A stretch of DNA of 64,000 nucleotides from Doryteuthis pealeii (GCA_023376005.1 CM042143.1:89546342-89610341), one strand, 5' to 3'; counted from the stretch's first letter, positions 11,071 through 21,067 are shown. The notes: a model not told the origin generated them from the sequence alone. Numbers and translations are program-made.

Positions 11071-11154
11071 TTTTCATCCATTATTTTTTCTGATAGCTTT
11101 TTTCTTTCATTCTTTTTGGTCTTTATTTCTTTCTTTATTTTTCATTTTATAAGA

Positions 11155-11220
<66 letters not shown>
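11001..11220. repeat. Two (TA)n microsatellites
   Basis: (TA)n at about 11001-11067 and 11161-11219, separated by T-rich sequence. Confidence 0.95.
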
Positions 11221-11518
11221 CTTTCCTGCCGCGTTAAGTGACGTCATACACATTACACATATTTACCGAGATCTGATTAATGACCCACCCCACACCACCC
11301 AACTTATTTAGTGGGCGACGTACTTACCGACATACAGGTATAGGATTTCGAATGTTGGTTTTCAAGGCGGAAAAGGTGAGCTCCCATTTGTTACGACAAC
11401 ATTTTCTAACACTTCAGCTTCCTTAAACCAATCTATTTATATTTAAAAAAAAATGACACACACACACACACACACGCACGCGCGCGCGTGTGTGTATAAT
11501 CTCAATAGATGATATAGG

Positions 11519-11582
11519 TGCACTATTTATAAGTAAACAGTGCTCAATATCATTGATAAATCATTTATATTTAAGGTAGCGT
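11519..11582 (+). repeat. Short (TA)-linked repeat, copy 1
   Basis: AAGTAAACAGTGCTCAATAT followed by CATTGATAAATCATTTATAT and AAGGTAGC. Related copies lie at 14850, 20909 and 37929, all next to TA microsatellites. Confidence 0.65.
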
Positions 11583-11914
11583 GGTCAAGGAGCCCACGGC
11601 ACCTGTCAGTTACCTGTAATATTCCCGTCTGAGGACGGGAAAATTATAGCAATAAGACCGGATATGAAACCTTCAAATTAGTAAAAATCAGAATGAAAGA
11701 GGCCCCCAAAAAAAAACAAACATGCCGAAATAAATTTATATCTGAACTAAGGTATATATATATATATAAAGGGAATGACTTACCGCTAAGAATATTGGGT
11801 TGTTACTCGGATAAGTCAGCGTTATAACAAATATAAAGTGCTCAATACGTAAGTAGAGCGAATTTAGTATTATAGTATTATCCTACACACTATAATACTA
11901 TATATATATATATA

Positions 11915-12558
11915 TCTTATTATAATGGAGATTGTGTGTTTTTCTGTCTGTAACCGAAACTATATTCCTGCTCAAGTCACAATTCTCTTAGTTATTGACA
12001 TCACATTCTCCATGATTTTATTTTATCTAAACCTCAATTATTAAAATTGTTGTCTACATTATTAATACTGTTAACTATGTCTACACATGCAATTATATTT
12101 ATATATACAACAAAATAGCGGTTTACAGTGTGAATGGGAAGGCTAATTTGCATATTAATATTAAAAAATCGAATTTAATAAATATGTGCTTGGTATTATT
12201 GATTTCTAACTGTTTGGTTTTATTTTAATGAATATAAGCAAAAATCTCTTTAATGAATCTTAAATGAAATCCACTAACAAGATAAAATATCTGTCATTTT
12301 ATTCTTTACTTCCTCTTTTAACTAAATACTTAAATTAGAAAAAATAACAATGAAAGACGAGAGTGATGGAAGAGTAAGTTTCAGTTGTTCTATTTTTTAT
12401 CATGCTCCCTCTGTTTCAAATCTTTTATTTACCTCCCTCTGTTTCAAATCTTTTTATCTGTATTCTTATTTAGTTTCATTAGCCTTTCTAATTTAATACA
12501 ATATTTTATTACATTAAAACTTAAATACTTGCACCCGGAGGGTGCATATATTTGCTAG
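11915..12558 (+). mobile_element. HelA, full-length non-autonomous Helitron (644 bp)
   Basis: The 5' end is TCTTATTATAATGGAGATTG preceded by A. The 3' end is ATATATTTGCTAG followed by T. This is the Helitron signature: TC start, CTAG end, insertion between A and T, no target duplication. A hairpin TGCACCC-GGA-GGGTGCA (12530-12546) lies 12 bases before the end, as Helitrons require. There is no Rep/helicase frame, so it depends on a partner. It sits in a (TA)n array that provides AT target sites. Confidence 0.9.
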
Positions 12559-12586
<28 letters not shown>

Positions 12587-12589
<3 letters not shown>

Positions 12590-12768
12590 AGAAAATTTAG
12601 AAAAAACAAACAAGATGAAGGATGTTTAGTATGCATCCTTCATCTTCTATCCACACAAATTCTTAGCCCTGAAGAATGTTTCCACTGTAAAACCGAAATA
12701 CTCGAGATCGACAATTAATTTTCCATCCATCGTAACATCCTCTGTTTGTTTGTTCTAAATTTTCTCGA
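12587..12768. repeat. Inverted repeat with hammerhead-like centre
   Basis: GAGAAAATTTAGAAAAAAC at 12587 pairs with GTTCTAAATTTTCTC near 12754-12768. A smaller GATGAAGGATG/CATCCTTCATC pair lies inside. GCCCTGAAGAATG (12666) followed by AAAACCGAAATACTC has both hammerhead boxes (CTGAAGA, GAAA) and a GTTT/AAAC stem II, but stems I and III do not close. Probably a decayed PLE-type terminal repeat. Confidence 0.45.
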
Positions 12769-12810
12769 GATACTATCGGATTAATTTCCTCATCTTACTT
12801 CCATATATAT

Positions 12811-13135
12811 AATGTTGAAAGATAAATGGAAAGAAAATGTTGTATGGACGGAAATTTATTTAGTATTATTTTATATTACTTTATTTTATATTATATCCAA
12901 ATTTTCTGTATTCCCACCGCTTTATTTTCAAAAATCAAAATATTCTGCCCCGAAGAAGACCTTTTTTGTATACTCAAAATTTTCTGTTTCTCTATTTTTT
13001 ATTTTATTTTATATTAAAAATAATACTAAATAGGACACTATGTATACAAGAATAAATTCTTGGTCGAAACACGTGTCGGCAATTCAATAAAGTTTTATCC
13101 ATACAACATTTTCTTTCCATCTATCTTTCAACATA
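12811..13135. mobile_element. PLE-like inverted terminal segment
   Basis: GTTGAAAGATAAATGGAAAG plus AAAATGTTGTATGGACGG at 12813-12850 is inverted at about 13099-13133 (CCATACAACATTTTCTTTCC plus ATCTATCTTTCAACA). Between the arms lies a hammerhead core. Inverted, hammerhead-bearing terminal repeats next to (TA)n recur at 13.5, 29.3 and 40.3 kb. Confidence 0.5.
12947..13080 (+). ncRNA. Hammerhead-like motif with a long stem II, PLE type
   Basis: GCC (12947-12949), CCGAAGA (one change from CTGAAGA), GACC (12958-12961), about 100 nt, GGTC (13062-13065), GAAAC, ACGTGTC, GGC (13078-13080). Stem I GCC/GGC and stem II GACC/GGTC close. The long loop folds on itself through TTGTATAC (12966) and GTATACAA (13042). 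Stem III is the palindrome ACACGTGT and the site triplet is GTC. The core T-to-C change makes activity unlikely. Confidence 0.45.
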
Positions 13136-13153
13136 ATCGTCGGATTCACTTCA

Positions 13154-13156
<3 letters not shown>

Positions 13157-13196
<40 letters not shown>
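13157..13196. repeat. (TA)n microsatellite
   Basis: Uninterrupted TA dinucleotides. Confidence 0.95.
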
Positions 13197-13198
<2 letters not shown>

Positions 13199-13379
13199 AT
13201 TCGTATAAGTGTTGTGATTTAGGCAATTTTATATTTTTATCGCCAGACCAAGATAGGATACCCGAATTATCGCAAAATATTATTTTTTGGGGTGCTTCAA
13301 TTCCAACGCCCTTAGATGTATATACATTTCGTTTCTTTATCAACAATTTCAGTTGTAATATTATTTTCAAACATAGGCC

Positions 13380-13386
<7 letters not shown>

Positions 13387-13453
<67 letters not shown>
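13387..13453. repeat. (CT)n(TA)n compound microsatellite
   Basis: CT units followed directly by TA units. Confidence 0.95.
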
Positions 13454-13455
<2 letters not shown>

Positions 13456-13481
13456 GCCATTTTCTCTTTTAAACATGTTTA

Positions 13482-13767
13482 GTTGAACTCGAGTGACGAT
13501 TCCTGTCGTACGAGTTCTGTTCAATCCTTTCAAGGTGTCTGGCCATCTTTTTGGTGTGGAACTGGTGTAGTAATCCACCAAATGTCTCTACGAGCGCTTT
13601 CGGCATGTCCATCTGCCATCTTCAGGTTGGAAACATGCCGAAAGCGCTCGTAGAGACACATTTGGTGGATTACTACACCAGTTCCATCCTGACACCAAAA
13701 AGATGGCCAGACACCTTGAAAGGATTGAACAGAAACTCGTACGACAGGAATCGTCACTCGAGTTCAA

Positions 13768-13768
<1 letters not shown>
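13482..13768. mobile_element. Near-perfect palindrome with hammerhead, PLE-like terminal repeat
   Basis: The left arm 13482-13607 and right arm 13634-13768 are inverted copies (GTTGAACTCGAGTGACGATT against AATCGTCACTCGAGTTCAAC) with about a 26-base loop. The right arm has a short extra segment (CATCCTGACA) near 13688. Both sides are flanked by (TA)n. Frames crossing it reflect the palindrome and are not genes. Confidence 0.8.
13586..13628 (-). ncRNA. Hammerhead ribozyme core, PLE type
   Basis: Minus strand: AC, CTGAAGA, stem II GGCA/TGCC around GATGGACA, GAAA, GCGCTC, GTAG. Both core boxes are intact. Stem III is the palindrome AGCGCT with no loop, so pairing would need two molecules, as is known for PLE hammerheads. 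The site triplet is CTC (NUH allowed). Stem I is only two pairs (AC/GT). The right arm of the palindrome repeats the 3' half of the motif. Confidence 0.65.

Positions 13769-13770
<2 letters not shown>

Positions 13771-13816
<46 letters not shown>
13771..13816. repeat. (TA)n microsatellite
   Basis: TA dinucleotides between the two inverted-repeat structures. Confidence 0.95.
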
Positions 13817-13819
<3 letters not shown>

Positions 13820-14403
13820 TTTTTTAAGTTGGGCGTTATTACGAAGCATCTAAAAATAAATGAATGAACTCGATGTTATGGAGTATTGGATTCACTTATT
13901 TTATTATTATTATTTTTTATCATAAATTTTCGGGTTCGTTAGATACATCAACATCTTTTAGACTAAGATTAAATAACCACAAATCCACAATAAAACTCAA
14001 ATCCCCGCATAGTACATTAGCACTTCACTTTAATACCCTACCACACAACCTTACATACCTCAAATGCATTCTAATAGAACACGCATTTCCAACAACGCAA
14101 TCTCAAAAACAAGCAGAAACTAAATGGATTCTAAAATTACAAATTCACGTGAGGGGACTGAACGCTGACATCGGAATACTACGTTATCATAAATTTTTTA
14201 CAGACGCTGCCGCTGTCAATAACAACAGAGGCAAAAGATCCGTTGAATAGGAATAATAGTCATTTGATAAAGGGTATCTAACGAACCCGAACATTTATGA
14301 TAAAAAATAATAATGAAAAAATAAGTGAATCCAATACTCCATAACATCGAGTTCATCCATTTATTTTTAGATGCTTCGTAATAACGCCCAACTTAAAAAA
14401 AAA
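13817..14403. mobile_element. 130-bp inverted repeats around a GIY-YIG-like relic (probable PLE)
   Basis: GTTGGGCGTTATTACGAAGC (13828) through GGGTTCGTTAGATA (ending 13945) is inverted at 14274-14403. The arms are nearly identical over about 130 bp. PLEs often carry terminal repeats in direct or inverted arrangement. The interior (about 330 bp) encodes the relic described separately. An A/T-rich track and (TA)n lie outside both arms. Confidence 0.7.
13939..14250 (+). pseudogene. GIY-YIG-like endonuclease C-terminal fragment, PLE-like
   Basis: The last about 104 residues of the frame ending at 14250 contain SFRLRLNNHKSTIKL, LALHFN, LKCILIEH, ETKWILKL and RGLNADIG. This spacing (basic RLNNHKS, then HFN, then E..WI.KL and GLN) matches the second half of the GIY-YIG nuclease of Penelope-like elements and related retroelements, where the glutamate is catalytic. 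The GIY and YIG strands are absent, so it is a truncated remnant. The reverse transcriptase is not found nearby. Confidence 0.55.
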
Positions 14404-14455
14404 CCCAGTAAAATATATACCTAAAGAAGCATACGGAGACACCTAAAATACAACA

Positions 14456-14457
<2 letters not shown>

Positions 14458-14506
<49 letters not shown>
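14458..14506. repeat. (TA)n microsatellite
   Basis: TA dinucleotides just outside the PLE-like inverted repeat. Confidence 0.95.
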
Positions 14507-14508
<2 letters not shown>

Positions 14509-14519
14509 ACATGAGTAAG

Positions 14520-14600
14520 ACATTTTATCTCGAGGAGTCATTCGGGTGAAACCCAGGTAGATAATGTCTGACTCCTGTAGGTCTTTATAATTATGCTCTA
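14520..14600. repeat. Hairpin-rich short repeat
   Basis: AGACATTTTATCT can pair with AGATAATGTCT, and GGAGTCA with TGACTCC. A GGGTGAAACCC hairpin lies inside. A related GAGTCAGA...TCTGACTC hairpin is at 29625-29685. I assign no function. Confidence 0.4.
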
Positions 14601-14849
14601 CTTAACGCATTGAGCACTTTTTACATATATAATTCCATCGATGTTTTTTTTCTTTTGGCCACTACAAACGATACTGATGATTATTTTCAGTACGGGTGTG
14701 CTGATCTTTTCTTTTTAAAATTTCTTTTTACGCAGATATGAGTTTGAATTTTTATTTTATTTTGAAAACGGAGTTTTTTTTTTTTCTCACATCGGTAGAG
14801 TTTAGAAGTAAAAATAATATACATATATATTTTTTCTAGATACTATGTG

Positions 14850-14917
14850 TGCTATATCTATCAGTAAACAGTGCTCAATATCATTGATAGATCATTTATA
14901 TCTAAGTTAAGGTAGCA
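14850..14917 (+). repeat. Short (TA)-linked repeat, copy 2
   Basis: CAGTAAACAGTGCTCAATAT then CATTGATAGATCATTTATAT and AAGGTAGC, nearly identical to copy 1 at 11519. Confidence 0.65.
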
Positions 14918-14984
14918 TCGACATGCAGTCATTTGCCGAGTGAGAAGTTTTGAGATTTTATATGTTAATCACTGCGATACAGCA

Positions 14985-15186
14985 AGTGTCCTTATTCCAT
15001 AGAATATAGACATAAACTTAATCAATACCATACAACATGATCCCCAATGGTGCTAACACATGGTTAAAACCAATTACTAAAAAAGTATAAATATAATAAC
15101 ACAACATATTACTTCCTAACCATTAGGCATGATATAATCAGACGGGTTGATATGCCGTTAAAATCAATAAACCAACAAACCAACTT
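14985..15186 (+). mobile_element. LINE-N 3' untranslated end
   Basis: CTTAATCAATACCATACAAC, ATGATCCCCAATGGTGCTAA and TTACTTCCTAACCATTAGGC match 23370-23520 behind the LINE-N coding end. It closes with GATATGCCGTTAAAATCAAT and CAA/CCAA units, the retrotransposition tail. Confidence 0.75.
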
Positions 15187-15680
15187 ATTCACTCCCTTTA
15201 GTAGAGGAAAAGAGTCGAGTATCGGGGCACTCGAAGAGGGTAAAACTCATTACAGAAAGGGTTGGTCTTCTAGACGAACTCGTTCACCATCACGCTACAA
15301 CAGCAGCTGCTCTTGGTTGAAAGTTTTGGGAACCCAAAAGCCTTTCTCTTTGATAAGGTTTTTTTTTGTTTGTTTACATATTTTTACAGCTGTAAACTTT
15401 GTCCAGCCGGCAAAGCTCCTGGGATTTTGTAAGCATCGCTTTTATCAAGCTTCGTACAGATTATTTTCTCTTTCTCTTGTTACTCAACATTTTCGCCATG
15501 TGTGTTCCTAGCAGAAAACCCGCCCTTTGATAATGTCAAAGAATTTACCGAAAGAAATGTTCGAGAATTTATATCTGTGAGAACATTTTCATTTCTTATA
15601 ATAAGGTTGAATCGGATTTTCGCTACGACATTTTTTATTTTATTTAAAAATCATATTTTTAGTAAATTACAAAAATATCT
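15187..15680. other. Unassigned, possible low-copy sequence
   Basis: More balanced composition than the surroundings. A 119-codon frame (15152-15511) begins inside the LINE-N tail and shows no recognised domain, so I do not call a gene. Confidence 0.35.
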
Positions 15681-15737
15681 TACCTAAATATCGTATGTAA
15701 AAAAGAAAAAAAGAAAAAAAAAGAAATTAATTTTAAA

Positions 15738-16161
15738 CTAGTAGGACTTGTGATATACCACAGTATGATAATTTATTATCACATTTGATTGTTTACTTAA
15801 GAGCTATTGCTAAATAGTTCAATATGGGAAAAAGTATTATAATCTTGTTCGATTAAAACAGATTAGCATTATCGCTTCCGCGCATTCATCCCTCTCTGTA
15901 TCCTTTTCCAATTTTCTTTCTTTCTTATATTTTTCTGTGTAGTATGTCCTTTTTCTTCCCTTTCTTTCTTTCTAATAAAAATGAAATGGTCGATTATTTA
16001 GCTGAGGTAACGACACTCATACGAAATACGAATTCAGCGGATACGCGACACCAATAATCCAGATTTACATTTTTGCATTTCATCCCGGACGATTTGGACG
16101 GTCCCATTTTGAACCGGAGGGTGTTGCAAGATGATAACGGTCGTTATATATAAATTAAAGG

Positions 16162-16170
<9 letters not shown>
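15738..16170 (-). mobile_element. HelB Helitron, 3' end intact
   Basis: Minus-strand 3' end: CATACTGTGGTATATCACAAG then TCCTACTAG, with CTAG at 15738-15741 and A before it on the plus strand (T after on minus). The hairpin TGTGGTATATCACA precedes the terminus. The 5' region CACCCTCCGGTTCAAAATGG plus GACCGTCCAAATC matches 34969-35080. The 5' TC end is lost in a (TA)n array. Confidence 0.75.
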
Positions 16171-16217
<47 letters not shown>

Positions 16218-16244
16218 GATAGATAGATAGATAGATAGATAGAT
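16168..16244. repeat. (TA)n(GATA)n microsatellite
   Basis: TA units then seven GATA units. Confidence 0.95.
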
Positions 16245-16421
16245 TTACACCAAGAAGTGATTAAAAGAATATTATTATATATAAAATATAATTAATAGTA
16301 TAAAGAATTGATCAGATTAAGTAGAGTGAAAACATAGAATAAAATACCCCAGTACATTTAATTATCTTTTTATATATTCTTTCACTAGCTAGGACATACG
16401 CGAAATCCACACATCTGTATC

Positions 16422-16422
<1 letters not shown>

Positions 16423-16479
<57 letters not shown>
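16423..16479. repeat. (TA)n microsatellite
   Basis: TA units preceding a PLE-type segment. Confidence 0.95.
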
Positions 16480-16483
<4 letters not shown>

Positions 16484-16639
16484 GTTGTTATGGGTTCAAC
16501 GGGAGAAAATTAGATATTTTATAAAAAAAGAAGCTCCGCAAAAATGGATTGTTTTTTTTAAGACTTTTAAAAATTTTACATTAGCAACACGTGTTTCAGA
16601 TCTTTTACAATCTCCTTGAGGCTTCGATTAATCACTTCC

Positions 16640-16640
<1 letters not shown>
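16480..16640 (-). mobile_element. PLE-like terminal segment with decayed hammerhead
   Basis: GTGTTGTTATGGGTTCAACG and the following about 150 bases parallel 40203-40370. On the minus strand GCCTCAAGG, stem II AGAT/ATCT, GAAAC, ACGTGTT, GC occupies 16583-16623. Box 1 is CTCAAGG instead of CTGAAGA, so it should be inactive. (TA)n lies on both sides. Confidence 0.6.

Positions 16641-16704
<64 letters not shown>
16641..16704. repeat. (TA)n microsatellite
   Basis: About 32 TA units. Ile-Tyr frames crossing it are compositional. Confidence 0.95.
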
Positions 16705-16705
<1 letters not shown>

Positions 16706-16749
16706 CCAAAAACGTTCCCAAGAACAATATACACACACACATATATAAG

Positions 16750-17240
16750 ATCAAATTCTTTAAAGTGCACACGGATTTTATGGACACCCTGTATATGAAT
16801 GAATACATGCTTTGATACTTATGCCCCCAACTTGTGGCGTATATATATGTATTTTTTTCATCTTTTGAACAAAAGAGATAATAATCCATTGATTAGCGGG
16901 GCCATGTCTCTGCTTCATTGATTTGCCCAGCAAAATAAGTGCAGAACGCTGACTCTGCCATTTCGCAAGAACCTCATCAAATCTCCATTTTAGCATTCAA
17001 CAATGTCAGTTTTGCAACATGAGGACATAATTGTCGTCTGCATCTTGCAAACGAAATTACACCCAGCCGAGAGAGACTGACATAACATCTTTTGTGTACA
17101 ATTAGACGATTTCCCCCACCTTTTAGGCATAACGTCTAAACTATCGTTTTCCAATAATTGCTTTTTGTTATATAAAGCCAGTCGGGTGATCTACCTTGAA
17201 TCAGATTAGTGTAATATTGGGTCGCCAGGTGGCCAAATCT
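16750..17240 (-). pseudogene. Possible Tc1/mariner-type relic
   Basis: Near 16760-16793 the minus strand reads TACAGGGTGTCCATAAAATC, which resembles the TA-flanked terminus of some mariner-like elements. Farther in, minus-strand translation near 17215-17240 gives a TWRPN-like segment that could be a decayed SPDLNP-type transposase motif. There is no continuous frame and I cannot find a second terminus. Confidence 0.25.
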
Positions 17241-17454
17241 GAGTTCTGAAAAAAAAAATGAGTTCAGAGAGGTTGTTACGTTTTAAAGGACGGAGAACGC
17301 GGGTTTAGCAATGATGTCGTCAGCTAACTGGTATGAATTGGATTTTTTTTTGCTAAGTCTGCGCCAAGGCCACACTTTATGGAGCACCCACTGCTGATAG
17401 AATCAATAACGAAAGACTTTTAAGTATAGATTACTAACATTGATACTACAACTT

Positions 17455-17717
17455 ATGCTTGTTACCGTCGTAGGAAATGGACACGGCGAGACAAGTTCAA
17501 ATCCTTGATTAGGCTGTTTGCATTTCCTATAGAGTTAATACTCTTGACAAAGGTATGAATCAAACTATTCTACCTCCAGCTATGGGCAAATAGATGGACA
17601 GACGAGGCTGTGTTAACCTTGGTTAAGCAACCAGTCTAGCAGAAAGCAAATCTGAATTCAAGCCTGAATTACATCCTTCTGTTATATCCTTCTCATATGG
17701 AGGGGGTTGGTAGATAT
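17455..17717 (+). mobile_element. SINE-C
   Basis: Starts GCTTGTTACCGTCGTAGG (diverged box A), box B CAAGTTCAAATCC, body with CCAGCTATGGGCAAATAG, and ends GGAGGGGGTTGGTAGATATATA, passing into (TA)n. Near full length. Confidence 0.8.
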
Positions 17718-18229
17718 ATATATATATATACTTGTTATTGATAATTACTAAGTTCTGCTTAAATGAGCACAAAACTGAGTAAAGAGGAATCAGAATAGGA
17801 AGATAGTGTTGCGCCAATCTTCCAAGTAAGGAACATTTGTATGCCTGCTTTAAAAATCAGCATTCAAAATATTGATTATTATCTTTACCCGAACACCGGC
17901 CGCAAACACCGTTAATCAATCTATAAATTAAGGATCAATAATTACATAAAAAATGTAAATATGAATGTACAATTAACTCACTTTCCTAATCTCAATGAAG
18001 AGATGAAATAACCCTAGATTGTTTGCCGTGCCATTAATGTTAATTATCAATCTAGCCTGTAGATATTATGTCCAGATCAAAATCGACATCGTCTTGCAAT
18101 TTGATTTCTTGTAAGATATATATTTTTAATCTATTATTTACTTTTTTTTTTTTTTATTTCAATTCAAAATTATTTTCTCTTTCTTTATTTTCTACGTATA
18201 ATAACACGAAGTCAAGTACAAACAGTCAA

Positions 18230-18815
18230 CTGCCCTGTCACTTCGGACAGAAGAATACACCGGCTGCAACTCTACAGAGGGGTAAAATCCACACAATGGG
18301 GACACCTGTTGGTCGTGGGTGGCAACCCGTGATGCTTAAGAACGGAATCCTGGTGGCTAAACAGTCCATGACATGCAACACTCCATTTTGGCCCTTACTT
18401 AGGCTAGACAGGCGGTCGGAAAGACTCCTTCCAATCAATCGGTTGGTCATGTTAATCCCTAGCACCTATATGATTGTCCCAACGCTATTGCCCTTATGGA
18501 ATACACCCACCCCTTTTATCATGTATGTGACAGAAGGCGGTGGATGAGGGCTTTAATGTCCTGGGTATGACGTTAAACTCAATTTGATTGTGAAGTTGCA
18601 GTTCTGGAGCTCTGGGGAATGTGGAGTACTCCTTCATTGCCGTTTCTCCCAGGTCCACTCTGGCCCGAAGTGGTAGTACCTGTTAGGGTCCCATCTATAG
18701 GTTAAGTAGAACAAAATGAGTTCTAAAAATATGTTTAAAATAAAAAAAATGTTTTGGTATAAAATGACCCAACAAGGTTTGACATGCCGTAAAACTAATC
18801 AACAACCAACAACGT
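18230..18815 (+). mobile_element. Family M, long copy
   Basis: About 585 bp. The first 330 bp (GGGGTAAAATCC, GGTGGCAACCCGTGATGCTT, TCCAATCAATCGGTTGGTCA, CCTAGCACCTATATGATTG) match 62670-62940. The remaining part is the common core, ending GACATGCCGTAAAACTAATC. The frames at 18068-18547 (+) and 18238-18465 (-) overlap it and show no known domain. It could be a LINE 3' untranslated region or a large SINE. Confidence 0.7.
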
Positions 18816-19360
18816 GAGACATGAATCCTGGTACCGAAAGTAACTTAATATGACTTGGATGCCAACTAAGCAAAATTTATTAATCGTCGATCAGAAAAAT
18901 AACTTTCCTTTGACTCGACTTGCTACCTACGCTTTTATTCTAAATGTACATTATGTAAACGACCCAGGTTACAACAGCCAGGGGCGTGATGTGAGTGGGT
19001 GTTTATAGGATACAATGGGTGTGGAGTAATAGGTGTGTGTTGAGGGATCAAGTTAACCAATTTTTTTACTTTGTCTTTTCAAAAAATATTCCTTGATTCG
19101 AAGAAACAGAAGCAAAAAACAAAACAAAAAAAAAACAAAAAAAAAAAAACCCCTATCCTGATGAATTTAGATGATAAAGTTTAACGGTATTTCAACACGT
19201 CTAAGGTTATTTCATGCATGGAGGTTAGGGAATCGCGTTCATTGTATGTTCATATTAACATTTTTGAGTAGATGTTTAAGAGTGTTCTTTGCATACGTTC
19301 CCATCGAATACGAATAATCTTTAAACAATCCACTTTATTCATAGATGATTGGTTGTTTAC
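18816..19360. other. Unassigned sequence
   Basis: AT-rich, with an A-rich stretch at 19120-19150. No recognised feature. Confidence 0.4.
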
Positions 19361-19362
19361 AG

Positions 19363-19632
19363 CATGTTAACCCTTGTTGGGTTATTTTATGCCGAAGACT
19401 TTTTGTTTTAGTTATTCTTGATGGGTACTCAAGTTTTTAAACACATTTCTTCACTATTTTTTTTTCTATTTAATCCATAGATGGAACCGAAACGGGTACT
19501 ACTACTCATTTATAGATGGGGCACTAACAGGTATTACCACTCCGGGTTATAGTGGACGTGCAATGAATGGATACCCCACACTTGCTAGAGCCCCACTATT
19601 AGATGCATTTTAGTGTCATATCCAGGATACTG
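19363..19632 (-). mobile_element. Family M
   Basis: Minus orientation: tail first (ATGTTAACCCTTGTTGGGTT, ATGCCGAAGACTTTTTGTTT), then ATTTAATCCATAGATGGAAC, ACAGGTATTACCACTCCGGG and CCCACTATTAGATGCA. Confidence 0.75.
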
Positions 19633-19838
19633 CGTTTTTTTGGAAGTCTTACCCCACTACAGAGGATACAGTCGACGTATCTATAGCATTACTATTGACA
19701 CAGTAGAGTTTGGTAATGATTAAAGCTTAATAATATCAATTTTAATTGTATAATGTTGTACTAAAAGTAATCAACTTTTAATATCTTCATTTATTTGCAC
19801 ACGGTGTTTGCCGAGTTGTTTACTCGTAGTAATTTAAT

Positions 19839-19841
<3 letters not shown>

Positions 19842-19920
<79 letters not shown>
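19842..19920. repeat. (CA)n(TA)n microsatellite
   Basis: About 25 CA then 14 TA units. Confidence 0.95.
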
Positions 19921-19923
<3 letters not shown>

Positions 19924-20306
19924 AGGAGGTTGAGGCCATCACAATGCAGTTTGGAATAAATAAAAAATAATAATACGGTAACAATGGTGTGTGTGTTGAC
20001 CTGTATTTTTTTTATTATTATTACATACCTTTCCCAAAAGTATCAATCGAAAGTGAATTAGTAGCTCAACTGGAGTTCAAACTCACTTATTTCAACTAGC
20101 AAGAATATGCACCCTCTGGGCATAAATATTTAAGTTTTAATATCATGAGATATATTAAATTAAAGACCATTTCCATATAAAATCATTCATAGAATTGATT
20201 TTAATAAAAAAATACAGGTCAACACACACACACCATTGTTACCGTATTATTATTTTTTATTTATTCCAAACTGCATTGTGATGGCCTTCTAAATAAACCT
20301 CCTAAC
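19921..20306. repeat. Inverted repeat of about 95 bp arms around SINE and HelA fragments
   Basis: GTTAGGAGGTTGAGGCCATC plus CAATGCAGTTTGGAATAAAT and GTGTGTTGACCTGTATTTTT (19921-20012) is inverted at 20206-20306. Between the arms lie a SINE-B/C-like piece (CCTTTCCCAAAAGTATCAAT, 20028) and a HelA 3' end (20096-20206). Confidence 0.75.
20096..20206 (-). mobile_element. HelA 3' end fragment
   Basis: Plus strand CTAGCAAGAATATGCACCCT, CTGGGCATAAATATTTAAG and GATATATTAAATTAAAG mirror the HelA 3' end. CTAG is at 20096-20099. The hairpin is weakened (GCACCCTCTGGGCAT). Confidence 0.75.
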
Positions 20307-20330
20307 CAATACATACACAATAAGCAAATA

Positions 20331-20332
<2 letters not shown>

Positions 20333-20382
<50 letters not shown>

Positions 20383-20495
20383 AATAAATAACAAAAGACT
20401 TAGAGATGTAGCATTATAGTCTATTTCAGGAAGCTTAGACAAAGTGTCTAACTCTCCCGATTCATCAGATTCGCATCTCCAAGTCTTTTGTTATT
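20333..20495. repeat. (TA)n followed by a 20-bp inverted repeat
   Basis: (TA)n at 20333-20379. AACAAAAGACTTAGAGATG (20390) pairs with CATCTCCAAGTCTTTTGTT (20475). CTGATGAATCGG occurs on the minus strand inside, but no second hammerhead box follows. Confidence 0.6.
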
Positions 20496-20619
20496 TCTTT
20501 ACTTATATATTTGCTCTGTGACTTTAACATTAAGAGCACACATTGAGCTCTCAAACTGCGACAGGTTTTTAAAAAAAAACTCTTGTGTCGTAAGGAAGAT
20601 TTCTTCTCTGGACTTTTGG

Positions 20620-20621
<2 letters not shown>

Positions 20622-20673
<52 letters not shown>
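20622..20673. repeat. (TA)n microsatellite
   Basis: TA units. Confidence 0.95.
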
Positions 20674-20676
<3 letters not shown>

Positions 20677-20849
20677 GTTTTTTTCTGTTGGCCAAGTATT
20701 ATGGCATCAACCGATTCTTTTCGTTGGTACGACTATCTTGGTCTTTTCTTTTTTTCAATTTTTTTCCCCCAGGTAATATTTGGTAGTATATTTTTACAAT
20801 CAAACTATTTGCCGTTTGTTTCTTACCGCAAGGGTTTACCAACAAGTTT

Positions 20850-20851
20850 GC

Positions 20852-20907
<56 letters not shown>

Positions 20908-20992
20908 GGTATATTCATAAGTAAAGAGTAGTCAATATCATTGGTAGAGAATGTATATCTAAGTTAGGGGAACGAAGACATGTCTATGCTAC

Positions 20993-21067
<75 letters not shown>
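20850..21067. repeat. (TA)n arrays with short (TA)-linked repeat copy 3
   Basis: (TA)n at 20850-20902 and 20995-21047, the latter ending in (TG)n. Between them, 20909-20970 (CATAAGTAAAGAGTAGTCAA, CATTGGTAGAGAATGTATAT, AAGTTAGG) is the third copy of the short repeat seen at 11519. Confidence 0.8.

Noticed and set aside
10863..11220. Frames rich in Ile-Tyr
   Set aside because: They translate (TA)n arrays. The same holds for similar frames near 13.4, 16.7, 20.6, 29.4, 33.8, 40.2 and 46.7 kb.
20440..20495. CTGATGAATCGG on the minus strand as a hammerhead
   Set aside because: No GAAA box and no second stem follow at the right distance.
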